The notes beneath the pieces are model-generated. The model did no database searches and was not told where the DNA came from. It saw only the letters and a list, made by a program, of their open reading frames with translations. This document shows positions 8,168 to 16,689 of a DNA stretch of 64,000 nt, in pieces. How positions within the stretch are numbered: the stretch's first letter is position 1; every line of letters starts with the position of its first letter. Made by a program: the position numbers and the translations under genes. This stretch comes from Bdellovibrionota bacterium (GTDB lineage Bacteria > Bdellovibrionota > Bdellovibrionia > Bdellovibrionales > Bdellovibrionaceae): NCBI GenBank assembly GCA_963170155.1, contig CAUJGP010000023.1, positions 124,001 through 188,000 of the forward strand, in the 5' to 3' direction.

Positions 8168-10795
8168 TTGGGGGATAAGCACTTGGAGCATTTGAACGAA
8201 TTTGAAGGCATTGTTGTCAAGGGAGCCAGAGAGCATAATCTCCAGGATGTTTCTGTCAAAATACCCAGAAATAAAATCACGGTGATGACAGGGTTGAGTG
8301 GCAGTGGCAAATCTTCGTTGGCTTTTGAAACTGTTTTTGCAGAAGGTCATCGACGTTATATTGAAAGCCTCTCCCACTATGCGCGGCAATTTTTAGAACA
8401 AATGAAAAAGCCTGAGGTGGACTCCATGACAGGATTATCACCAGCTATTGCCATTGATCAAAAGTCTGTATCAACCAATCCTCGCTCCACTGTGGGAACC
8501 GTCACAGAGGTTTCCGATTTTCTGCGGTTGTTATTTGCTAAAATTGGAATTCCACAGTGCCCTAATCATCATATTCCCTTGATGAGTCAGACTCCGGATC
8601 AAATTGTTTCAACATTGATGGCTTGGCCAGAAAATACAAAATTTTTGCTCTTGGCACCCATGGCAGAAAATAAAAAGGGAGAATTTTTAAAAGAGTTTCA
8701 GCGCTGGGCTCAAATGGGTTTTGTAAAAGCTCGAGTTGATGGTGTGTTTATTGAACTCGCTTCAGCTAAAAAATTAGCGAAAACTAAGGCTCATACTATT
8801 GATTTGGTTGTAGACCAACTGATCATTAAATCAAGTTTAGTTGAACGCTTGAAGAGCAGTGTGAACAAAGCTTTAAGTTTAACTCAGGGGCGATTGATCA
8901 TTGAAAAGCTTAACGGAGAGCGACGATTATTTTCTCTGAAATCTGTATGTAGCCAGTGTGGATTTAGTTTTCCGGAGATCGAACCACGACTTTTCAGTTT
9001 TAATCACCCAAAAGGAGCCTGTGAGGTTTGCCACGGTTTAGGGACCTTGGATGTGGTCGAGGAGACTGAATTTGGCGTCTCTGATGAAGGGCTCCGGCAA
9101 ATTAAAAAAGTGAAGTATCATCGTAAAGATAGAAAAAACTCTGGCGATGAAGACGAAGAGAGTGATTTTGAAGCTCGAGAGAAGCCTTGTGGCGCCTGCG
9201 GGGGAGCACGATTACGAGCAGAGGCTTTAAACGTCAAAATTGATGGGTTCAATATCGCGCAACTTTCGCAATTATCTATCGATGATTTGAAAGAATGGTT
9301 GGAGTCGAGACGGTTTCAATCAAAGCAAAAAATTTTGGGTGAAAAAATAGTCCGTCCTCTTTTAGATAAATTGAGTTTTTTAACTCGAGTGGGAACGGGG
9401 TATCTCAGTGCCAATCGATCGGTGCAGACGCTTTCGGGAGGCGAATCACAACGATTGCGTTTAGCGAGCCAAGTGGGTTCGGCATTGGTTGGAGTCTTGT
9501 ACGTGTTGGATGAACCCAGTATTGGTCTTCATCCTAAAGACCATCATAAGCTCCTCGAGATTATCGGTGAGCTGAGAGATCGTGGTAACACGGTCATTAT
9601 GGTGGAGCATGACGAAGACACCATTCGTTATGCAGATCATATCATAGATTTAGGTCCAAGAGCAGGCAAGCTGGGGGGCCATTTAATGATAGAAGGCTCT
9701 TTGGAGACAATCAAAAATCATCCCGACAGTCTCACGGCTCAGTATTTGCGAGGGGATTTGCGTGTTCCACTTCCACTCCAACGCCGCACGGGTCATGGGC
9801 GTTATCTGGAAGTCAAAGAGGCGACAGGCAATAATTTACAACGAGTGAATTTGAAAGTTCCATTAGGAACGTTTACAGCTGTTACGGGCGTGAGTGGTAG
9901 TGGTAAATCCACATTGATTATGGATACGCTTTATAAAATTTTAGCACGAGAATTGAATGGAGCGGAAGTTGATCCTTCTCCATACCAAAAGGTGCTGGGA
10001 TTGGATTATATCAATAAGGTGATTCATATCAATCAAAAGCCCATCGGTCGGACTCCGCGTTCGACACCAGCTACTTATGTGGGGTTATTTCCGTTAATTC
10101 GGGATCTCTTTGCCCAGTTGCCGGAATCCAAAATCCGGGGATATAAACCAGGTCAATTTAGTTTTAACTTAAAGGGAGGGCGCTGCGAGCATTGTCAGGG
10201 GCAAGGGCAGGTGAAGCTGGAAATGCATTTCTTAAGTGATGTGTTTGTTCCTTGCGATATTTGTGAGGGAAAACGGTACAATCGCGAAGTGTTAGCGATC
10301 AAGCACCGAGGCAAATCCATTTCTGATGTTTTAAATCTATCGGTCGAAGAGGCGTTGGAATATTTTAAAAACCACAATCAGATTTACAGAAAAATCGATA
10401 CTCTTCAGCGCGTGGGACTTGATTATATGACGCTAGGGCAAAGTTCAACCACCTTGAGCGGTGGAGAAGCCCAGCGGATTAAACTCAGCCGCGAGTTATC
10501 CAAGAGAGGATCAGGAAATACCTTGTATATTTTAGATGAGCCGACAACGGGGCTACATTTTGATGATGTTCGTCGCCTTGTAGAATTATTACAAGAATTA
10601 GTGGATCAGGGAAATACTGTTTTGGTGATTGAACATAATTTGGAAGTGATTAAAATTGCAGATTATGTGATTGATCTTGGTCCTGAGGCGGGACGCAAAG
10701 GCGGACTCATTGTCGCAGAAGGCACTCCCGAGAGTTTAGTGAAAAATTCAAAAAGTGTGACGGGGCCTTTTTTAAAACCTTTATTACAAAAATAA
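8168..10795 (+). CDS. uvrA: UvrABC excinuclease subunit A, short form
   Basis: An 875-residue UvrA, the damage-sensing ATPase of nucleotide excision repair. Both ABC halves are intact: Walker A GLSGSGKSSL and GVSGSGKSTL, signatures LSGGESQRLRLA and LSGGEAQRIKLS. Zinc modules are present as CSQC...CEVC, CGACGG and CEHC...CDIC. The UvrB-binding region (about residues 115-250) is present. The segment between GLGT (about 288) and CGACGG (about 340) is only about 50 residues, against about 120 in E. coli. This is where the DNA-contacting insertion domain normally sits, and here a Lys- then Asp/Glu-rich linker replaces it. The TTG at 8168 has only a weak ribosome site; the TTG at 8183 has GGGGGA seven bases upstream and may be the true start. 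Confidence 0.96.
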   Translation: MGDKHLEHLNEFEGIVVKGAREHNLQDVSVKIPRNKITVMTGLSGSGKSSLAFETVFAEGHRRYIESLSHYARQFLEQMKKPEVDSMTGLSPAIAIDQKSVSTNPRSTVGTVTEVSDFLRLLFAKIGIPQCPNHHIPLMSQTPDQIVSTLMAWPENTKFLLLAPMAENKKGEFLKEFQRWAQMGFVKARVDGVFIELASAKKLAKTKAHTIDLVVDQLIIKSSLVERLKSSVNKALSLTQGRLIIEKLNGERRLFSLKSVCSQCGFSFPEIEPRLFSFNHPKGACEVCHGLGTLDVVEETEFGVSDEGLRQIKKVKYHRKDRKNSGDEDEESDFEAREKPCGACGGARLRAEALNVKIDGFNIAQLSQLSIDDLKEWLESRRFQSKQKILGEKIVRPLLDKLSFLTRVGTGYLSANRSVQTLSGGESQRLRLASQVGSALVGVLYVLDEPSIGLHPKDHHKLLEIIGELRDRGNTVIMVEHDEDTIRYADHIIDLGPRAGKLGGHLMIEGSLETIKNHPDSLTAQYLRGDLRVPLPLQRRTGHGRYLEVKEATGNNLQRVNLKVPLGTFTAVTGVSGSGKSTLIMDTLYKILARELNGAEVDPSPYQKVLGLDYINKVIHINQKPIGRTPRSTPATYVGLFPLIRDLFAQLPESKIRGYKPGQFSFNLKGGRCEHCQGQGQVKLEMHFLSDVFVPCDICEGKRYNREVLAIKHRGKSISDVLNLSVEEALEYFKNHNQIYRKIDTLQRVGLDYMTLGQSSTTLSGGEAQRIKLSRELSKRGSGNTLYILDEPTTGLHFDDVRRLVELLQELVDQGNTVLVIEHNLEVIKIADYVIDLGPEAGRKGGLIVAEGTPESLVKNSKSVTGPFLKPLLQK

Positions 10796-11452
10796 AGAAA
10801 ATGTTTTTTTCTGAGGGTTACTAAGGTTGTCATTGCGGTAAATAATGGTCCCAATGCAAGTGTTCTTATTTTTAATAATCCCATCGGCTTCATGTAAATC
10901 TCTTTCTGTGTATCCGACAGTGATATGAGGATAATAGTGATGAGGATTAAAGGCGGAAGGGTTTCCGCCGCGTGAAATGAATAATTGGTGGATTGCAACT
11001 CTTAGATTGAGAAGCTCCGTGGAGCTGACAATCACGTAGAATGTGGACGCTTGTTTTGCTTTTCCTTCTCCTAAACACAAAATATTAAATTTGGATGACT
11101 GAACATGAGCGTTCATCGCTATTTGATTTATTTCATGAATGGAGATTTTTTCTTTTAAAACTTGAGTGTATTCAACTGGAGTGATGATGGTAATATGCGC
11201 TTCGCCACGATGCTTCAGTTTTTGAGGGTGAGATTTTTCAATTTGTGAGCGGAGGTGAGCGATGGGAGCAAACGGGATTTCCATAGAAAGATAATGGCTC
11301 AAAGGAGCATGGCCTTCATGAACTTGAAAAGGAATATCGGATGTTCGGTGCACTTCTGGGTCCAACTCATATGTGATGTCATGGCTCCACAAAGGAGTGG
11401 TAAAAACAGGGATTAGAAAAAAATACAAAAGTAAAAAGTAATAGAAATTCAT
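10784..11452 (-). CDS. Secreted 2H phosphoesterase-like protein
   Basis: A 222-residue protein with a hydrophobic signal peptide (about 1-23, ending near PLWSHD). It carries two HxT motifs about 110 residues apart, EAHITIITP and PHITVGY. Paired HxT/S motifs are the catalytic signature of the 2H superfamily: 2'-5' RNA ligase, cyclic phosphodiesterase and 'Swiss army knife' RNA-repair-like proteins. Those enzymes hydrolyse 2',3'-cyclic or 2'-5' phosphodiesters and are mostly cytoplasmic, so export is unusual. Its 3' end overlaps the convergent uvrA end by 12 bases. Fold assignment is good; substrate is unknown. Confidence 0.72.
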   Translation of the reverse strand: MNFYYFLLLYFFLIPVFTTPLWSHDITYELDPEVHRTSDIPFQVHEGHAPLSHYLSMEIPFAPIAHLRSQIEKSHPQKLKHRGEAHITIITPVEYTQVLKEKISIHEINQIAMNAHVQSSKFNILCLGEGKAKQASTFYVIVSSTELLNLRVAIHQLFISRGGNPSAFNPHHYYPHITVGYTERDLHEADGIIKNKNTCIGTIIYRNDNLSNPQKKTFSLFL

Positions 11453-11688
11453 ATTTATTATTATAGGATTCCTTTTTTAAGAGATAAATTCTAAGAGATA
11501 AAATAGTGACACTGTTTATGTTGATTATCAACTTTAATGAAATTTCAAAGAAATAAATTCATCATTAGCACTTAAAACCGTCAAAAAATAAACCTAAAGA
11601 GCATTCAAAGTTAATATATTTTATTTGAATATTAAATTGTCATGGCACATGAATTGAAATGAGTGATCGAAGATGTAAGGAGTTCTTC

Positions 11689-13347
11689 GTGCTTTGCTTA
11701 GTTCGCAATAAAATTAAAACTAAACTTAGTTTAATTTATAGTGTTAATTTTACAATTTTATTGTCTCTTGTGTTGCAAGGAGCAATGGTTTTTGCTGCTG
11801 AATCTCAAACGGCAGACTCACTTAATTTTAACAATAAGTTCAAAAAAACGACTTCTGTTTCTGTCGATTTTTGCCCTAAAACCAGCAAATTTGATTTTAG
11901 AAATGCTTATTGGCTTGGGACTTTTTCTTATCAAGCTTATAAAGAGCCCAAGTATGTTGTTCCGATTTTATCTGGTTTAGCAGATGCTTTAATGGCTAAT
12001 TTACCGCAGTGGGATGAAAAAGAACCTCTTCTTGAGGATGTAATTTCAAGCTTTAATTTTGGGATAGACCCTAAAAATATAAAATTTTATACAAGTACCA
12101 AACAAAAATTAGGAGAAGGAACCGATAATAGACAGGATAATATCTATACTCGCTGGATTACGCCTCTTCCCGCGGAGGCTTGTATTAGACCTGAATGCAC
12201 GGAATGCTTTTTGGTCTCTACGGCTCACTCTTTTAACAAGAAAAACCGTGAGCTATGTAATAAAAGATGTGGGGTAAAGAATACAGCGGCTTATCACGAT
12301 AAAAAAATTCTTCTCGGAATTCTTAATAAAATAAAAGCGTCCATAGCTTTAACTCCTGATGAAAGACGAATTAAAAATCAGATTGATCGTTATGTGAGTA
12401 AATTCAAATCCATGAAAAAGTACGAAGGGAAGACCTTAGAGATCGATAGGATTCCTATTTGGAATGATCTTAGGACAGCAGAGCGTTGTGAACAGCATAC
12501 TTTGAATAAAAATGTGGTGGCGGATACTCAGGCTTACATTGTTGAAAGTGATCAGGCTATTTTTATTTTATTTCGAGGAACAGAGTACAACCCGGCAGAC
12601 ATAAAGTTGAATCTTATGGCTTTGGATCAATTGTCTTTTGAAGAGAAAGAGAGGCGAGGGGATGTGCACAAGGGTTTTTATATTGCTCATGTGGCGTTAA
12701 GAAACTTTATTCAAGAGACCCTTGAAGAGTCACTTAAGAAAGCACCCCATAAGCCCATCTTTATCACGGGTCATAGTTTGGGAGGAGCTATTGGCCATAT
12801 TGCCATGTATTCCTTACTCACTTCTAAAAATGTTGGTTTTAAAGGGAATCTTAAAGCCATTTACACTTTTGGAGCACCTCGCGTAGGAAACCGAGAATTT
12901 GCCATTCACTACACACAAAAAGCAAAGGAATTTGGTGTAGGGGTTTATAATTTAGCAAATGAAAATGATTTAGTTCCAAACGTACCTTGTGTTGATTATG
13001 CCCATGCAGGGGCTATGATTTATTTGAGTGGTACTGAAGCTAAAAAGTCCACGAAGGCAACTTACAAATACAAAGATCTTAGCCAGGTTAGTTTTTTTCC
13101 GAATCCAGGATCCTGTGGTTATTCAACCATGATTAAAAATGTTTTTTCAGCAAAATACATACTCCATGAACACAAAATGACGACTTATTTAGAAAAACTG
13201 ATAGATTTAAAAAATCAATTGAATGACTACAAGGTGTCGTGTGCAGACGATGGACTTTCCTTGCCAGCGAATCACGTGCAATTACCAGAAAATATTAAGT
13301 TGAATTTTCAGAGCCTTTCTGCGGATATTGAAGAAGTAAAATATTAA
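11689..13347 (+). CDS. Secreted class-3 lipase-like hydrolase
   Basis: A 552-residue exported alpha/beta hydrolase of the fungal lipase (class 3) family. The nucleophile elbow is GHSLGGAIGH (about residue 360), the catalytic aspartate is likely in NENDLVPNVP, and the histidine in HEHKMTTYL. An upstream oxyanion segment FRGTEYN is also typical. The N-terminal 160 residues are lineage-specific and include a Cys cluster (CIRPECTECF, then CNKRC) suited to disulfides outside the cytoplasm. I chose the GTG at 11689, which has AAGGAG six bases upstream and begins a signal peptide ending near MVFAAES; an ATG at 11659 would add ten residues. It may act on prey or environmental lipids, which is inference. 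Confidence 0.82.
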   Translation: MLCLVRNKIKTKLSLIYSVNFTILLSLVLQGAMVFAAESQTADSLNFNNKFKKTTSVSVDFCPKTSKFDFRNAYWLGTFSYQAYKEPKYVVPILSGLADALMANLPQWDEKEPLLEDVISSFNFGIDPKNIKFYTSTKQKLGEGTDNRQDNIYTRWITPLPAEACIRPECTECFLVSTAHSFNKKNRELCNKRCGVKNTAAYHDKKILLGILNKIKASIALTPDERRIKNQIDRYVSKFKSMKKYEGKTLEIDRIPIWNDLRTAERCEQHTLNKNVVADTQAYIVESDQAIFILFRGTEYNPADIKLNLMALDQLSFEEKERRGDVHKGFYIAHVALRNFIQETLEESLKKAPHKPIFITGHSLGGAIGHIAMYSLLTSKNVGFKGNLKAIYTFGAPRVGNREFAIHYTQKAKEFGVGVYNLANENDLVPNVPCVDYAHAGAMIYLSGTEAKKSTKATYKYKDLSQVSFFPNPGSCGYSTMIKNVFSAKYILHEHKMTTYLEKLIDLKNQLNDYKVSCADDGLSLPANHVQLPENIKLNFQSLSADIEEVKY

Positions 13348-13361
13348 TGTTAATGTTAATG
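13344..13361 (+). repeat. Hexamer tandem repeat at the lipase stop codon
   Basis: Three exact copies of TTAATG, the first of which contains the TAA stop of the lipase gene (13345-13347). Other genes here carry comparable short repeats just downstream. Confidence 0.7.
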
Positions 13362-13444
13362 CGATATTGGTAAATTGGTACCGCCGCTTCATCAAAAGCG
13401 AGTTTTGTATTAATCCAGTGAAGGATTGAAGGGGGAATGCTGCC

Positions 13445-13918
13445 ATGGCTTATTGGCTTATGAAGTCAGAACCAGAAGTTTATTCTATCGAGGATTTAAA
13501 GAGCGATGGTCGTACGGAGTGGGAAGGGGTCCGCAACTATCAAGCAAGAAATTACATGATGAAAGAAATGAAGGTGGGGGATATTGTTTTGTTTTATCAC
13601 TCAAACGCTCAGCCTCCTGGAGTTGCTGGCTTGGGAACTGTATCGAGGTTAGCAAAGCCAGATGCCTCCAGTTGGAATAAAAAAACCCCCTATTACGATG
13701 AAAAATCAACCCCTGAGTCACCACGATGGTTTTGTGTGGAAGTGGCCTTTAAGGCGGAATTTTCCAAAATCATTTCACTTGAGGATCTTCGAGAAGAGCC
13801 CAGGCTTTCCAAAATGGAAGTATTAAAAAAAGGTCAGAGACTTTCAATTATGCCTGTTCGAAATGAGGAATTCAAAATCATTGAAAAAATGGCGCAAATA
13901 AATTCGAAAATAAAATAA
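13445..13918 (+). CDS. EVE domain-containing protein
   Basis: A 157-residue single-domain EVE/THYN1-type protein, a PUA-related fold that recognises modified bases. It begins MAYWLMKSEPEVYSIEDL, the diagnostic start of the family, followed by WEGVRNYQARNYM, VGDIVLFYHSN and a late PRWFCVEV strand. Eukaryotic relatives bind modified cytosines; bacterial roles are unsettled. GGGGGA stands eight bases before the ATG. It is monocistronic, with long spacers on both sides. Confidence 0.93.
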   Translation: MAYWLMKSEPEVYSIEDLKSDGRTEWEGVRNYQARNYMMKEMKVGDIVLFYHSNAQPPGVAGLGTVSRLAKPDASSWNKKTPYYDEKSTPESPRWFCVEVAFKAEFSKIISLEDLREEPRLSKMEVLKKGQRLSIMPVRNEEFKIIEKMAQINSKIK

Positions 13919-14060
13919 GAGCATACGAAACAATACAAGATATCGAAGCCGTTTGATAAAATAGCTTTAGAATTTTTTGGATGTATTTTCAGAGGCTATT
14001 TGAGAAATAAGATTGATGAGGTGGATGCTCTCATCGCAGTAGAAAAATTCTGCATGGGAA

Positions 14061-14085
14061 TAAGTGCTTTTAAAGCAAGCACTTA
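14061..14085. repeat. Perfect 9-base inverted repeat
   Basis: TAAGTGCTT (14061-14069) and AAGCACTTA (14077-14085) are perfect inverted copies with a 7-base loop. No T-tract follows on the plus strand, so it does not look like a simple terminator for the EVE gene 140 bases upstream. Confidence 0.75.
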
Positions 14086-14149
14086 ACCAGTATGATCTTA
14101 ATGGCAAAGCTCTGTATTGTTATTGAATTAAGGGTTATTGTCCTTGGGT

Positions 14150-14177
14150 GTTATGATTTTTGAACAAAGATCATAAC
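14150..14177. repeat. Hairpin with 12-base arms
   Basis: GTTATGATTTTT (14150-14161) and AAAGATCATAAC (14166-14177) pair at 11 of 12 positions around a GAAC tetraloop. It lies about 150 bases upstream of the prfB start. Confidence 0.75.
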
Positions 14178-14328
14178 TTGAGCTTCCACTAAGAAAATGG
14201 GTATAGTTTGGCAATGCCGAAAAGAGTTTCGCAATAGCGATGAGTGTGTCGGTGTCTCGAAATTAAAAACTGAATCAATGATAAGGTCAAAACATGGTTT
14301 ATCGTTGGCATTTATAGCGGAGTGAAAT

Positions 14329-15466
14329 GTGTCCCTAGTCACAGAATCTTATGAAGTTAAAATTAAAACTCAACAGCTGCAGGAGCTGACAATCGAAATA
14401 CGGGGGTATCTTTGACGTCGATAAAAAGCAAAAACGTCTTAAGGAGCTCGAACTAGCCGCTGAAAATCCTGATCTTTGGAACAAACCAGCAGAAATGCAA
14501 AAACTCAATAAAGAAAAATCTTTTTTAGAAAAAACCATTCAAGAATATGAAAGTTTTCAACAAAGAGTTGATGATGCTCAAGTGCTCTTAGAGATGAGTT
14601 TGGAAGCTCAGGATGAGGCTACTTTCAAAGAAGCAAAAATGGAAGTGCTTGCTTTAGAACGCTTAGGGAGAGAATTAGAGCTTAAGAGGGTATTGAGTGG
14701 AGAGCTGGATGCCAATGGGACTTATTTAACGATTAATTCGGGAGCTGGAGGAACAGAGTCTTGCGATTGGGCGTCCATGTTGATGAGAATGTATTTGAGA
14801 TATGCGGAAAAGCATGGATATGCGACAGAAATTTTAGAAATGACAGAAGGAGAGGGTGCCGGAATAAAATCAGTGACGGTTCATATTCAAGGGCCCTACG
14901 CTTATGGTTACTTGAATGCAGAGTCTGGAGTTCATCGCTTGGTGAGGATTTCTCCGTTCGACTCTAATGCTCGACGACACACAAGTTTTGCTTCAGTCTT
15001 TGCTTGGGCTGAAGTTGATGATGATATTAAAATTGATCTTAAGATGGAAGAAGTTAAAGTTGATACGTATCGTGCTGGTGGAGCCGGGGGTCAGCACGTC
15101 AATAAAACAGATTCAGCAGTGAGAATGACCCACATTCCAACAGGTATCGTTGTTCAATGCCAGAATGAGCGCAGTCAGATTCAGAACCGAGAGCGAGCTA
15201 TTAAAATGCTTAAAGCAGCCCTTTATGAAAAAGAGCTTGAAGCGCGCAATAAAGAAAAAGAAAATTTAGAGTCCCAGAAAATGGCGAATGAGTGGGGAAG
15301 CCAAATTCGTTCTTATGTCATGCACCCTTATCACATGGTTAAAGATCATCGAACCGATTACGAGACCTCTCAGGTGGAAGATGTTATGGATGGAGATCTC
15401 GAAGGTTTTATTATGGCCTTTTTGAAATCAAAGATGACATTAGCCTCATCATCAGCGGGAGTTTAA
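14329..15466 (+). CDS. prfB: Peptide chain release factor 2 with programmed +1 frameshift
   Basis: Release factor 2 terminates translation at UGA and UAA. It is encoded in two frames: GTG at 14329 to the in-frame TGA at 14413-14415, then +1 shift and continuation from GAC at 14414 to the TAA ending at 15466, giving about 378 residues. The start has GGAG six bases upstream. The protein shows the stop-recognition tripeptide in RISPFDSNARR and the catalytic GGQ in GGAGGQHVNKTDSAV. The internal UGA makes synthesis autoregulated: low RF2 favours frameshifting. A caller that ignores the shift would start the gene too late. It is followed by lolC after two bases. Confidence 0.97.
14401..14416 (+). 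promoter_or_regulatory. prfB programmed frameshift site
   Basis: CGG GGG TAT CTT TGA C, with the GGGGG internal Shine-Dalgarno-like stretch, the CTT slip codon and the in-frame TGA followed by C. This matches the classical RF2 recoding site. Confidence 0.96.
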
Positions 15467-15468
15467 GA

Positions 15469-16689
15469 GTGAGTTCTTGGCTTTGGTTTTCATTGAGAAT
15501 TTTAAAATCGGGGCAAAAGAAAGCGGGGATTGCCTCGTGGTTTTCTTTTGTAGGTTTAATTTTAGGAGTGGCCAGCATGACTGTGGCCATGGCCGTCGTC
15601 AGTGGCTTTGAGACAACTTTGAAAAATGCAATTATTGATGTTCGCGGGCACCTTATTGTTTTTAAGCAGGGCAAGAGCATTGAGAAGCCCTCTCAATTTG
15701 AATCAAAGTTGAAATCCATTGTCCCAGAAATCACGGCCACAGTTCCATTTGTTATGGTTGAAGCCGTGGCCGCTCACAAGGGACGAATTCAAGGCGTGAT
15801 GATTCAGGGAGTGGATACCAAAAAAGCTGTTGAACATCTCGGTATTCGCAAACGATTGGTGGAAGGAAGTTTTAGCTTTCCCAGGAGTGACGAGGGGATG
15901 GGGGTTATTGTCGGTAAGGGCTTTGCTCGGACCTTTAATCTCAAGGTAGGAGACGTGTTTCGTTTGGTATTGCCTACAGCCAATGAATTGAATCCTGTCG
16001 ATTTTAAAAGAAAGATGGGAAAGTTTCTGGTGAGTGGCATCGTGGATCTGGGCAAGCACCAATACAATGAACGTTATCTGATCACGGATCTTAAAATTGC
16101 CCAGGAGTTTGCAATGCTGGGAGATCGATATCTGGGGCTTATGGTGAAAATAAAAGAGAGTGAAAAGGCCCGTGCCTACGGTTTACGTTTGGCCGCAGAG
16201 TTAGGAGCTCGTTATTGGGTTCAAGATTGGGAAGACGATAATCTTTTTGAAGCCATTAAAATTGAAAAACCAATTTTATTTGTAGTTTTATTAATTATTG
16301 TCATTGTGGCCGCACTCAATATTTCGAGTACTTTATTTATCAATGTTGTTCAAAGGTATTCGGATATTGGTATTTTAAAGGCAATGGGAGCTTCACCTCG
16401 GTGGATTTGCAAAGTTTTTTATGCTCAAGGAGGATTGATTGGCCTTATTGGGAATATTCTCGGCTTTCTCTTAGGGTTAGTCTTTTGCGGAATTTTTGCT
16501 TTGCTTCAGAAAAGTTTAGGTGTGATTGATGGAAGCGTTTACAATGTGGATGGAATTTCCATTCAGATTCGGATCTTCGATACTTTTTGTATCTTTTTCT
16601 TCACCATGATGATCTGTTTTTTATCTACTTTAGCTCCTGCATGGAGAGGTGCAAAGTTGAGTCCTGTTGAGGGGTTGAGATATGAATAA
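15469..16689 (+). CDS. lolC: Lipoprotein-releasing ABC transporter permease LolC/LolE
   Basis: A 406-residue inner-membrane permease of the MacB/LolCE fold. TM1 lies in the N-terminal region (SWFSFVGLILGVASMTVAMA), followed by a large periplasmic domain (about 45-260) and three C-terminal TM segments (for example ILFVVLLIIVIVAALNI, then GLIGLIGNILGFLLGLVF). With LolD it extracts lipoproteins from the inner membrane and hands them to LolA for the outer membrane. The GTG start has GGGAG upstream inside the prfB end. Its last codons overlap the lolD start by eight bases. One LolC-type subunit is seen here, as in many non-enterobacteria with a LolF-like homodimer. Confidence 0.93.
   Translation: MSSWLWFSLRILKSGQKKAGIASWFSFVGLILGVASMTVAMAVVSGFETTLKNAIIDVRGHLIVFKQGKSIEKPSQFESKLKSIVPEITATVPFVMVEAVAAHKGRIQGVMIQGVDTKKAVEHLGIRKRLVEGSFSFPRSDEGMGVIVGKGFARTFNLKVGDVFRLVLPTANELNPVDFKRKMGKFLVSGIVDLGKHQYNERYLITDLKIAQEFAMLGDRYLGLMVKIKESEKARAYGLRLAAELGARYWVQDWEDDNLFEAIKIEKPILFVVLLIIVIVAALNISSTLFINVVQRYSDIGILKAMGASPRWICKVFYAQGGLIGLIGNILGFLLGLVFCGIFALLQKSLGVIDGSVYNVDGISIQIRIFDTFCIFFFTMMICFLSTLAPAWRGAKLSPVEGLRYE

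Larger units (their letters stand above)
13919..14328. other. Intergenic region before prfB with two hairpins
   Basis: About 410 bases without a supported gene. It contains two strong inverted repeats, listed separately at 14061-14085 and 14150-14177. No minus-strand frame here has a convincing ribosome-binding site. It may contain a small RNA or regulatory leader. Confidence 0.5.

Noticed and set aside
7838-8389. A 183-residue minus-strand frame across the Fur gene end and uvrA start
   Set aside because: It is antisense to two well-supported genes and has no recognisable domain.
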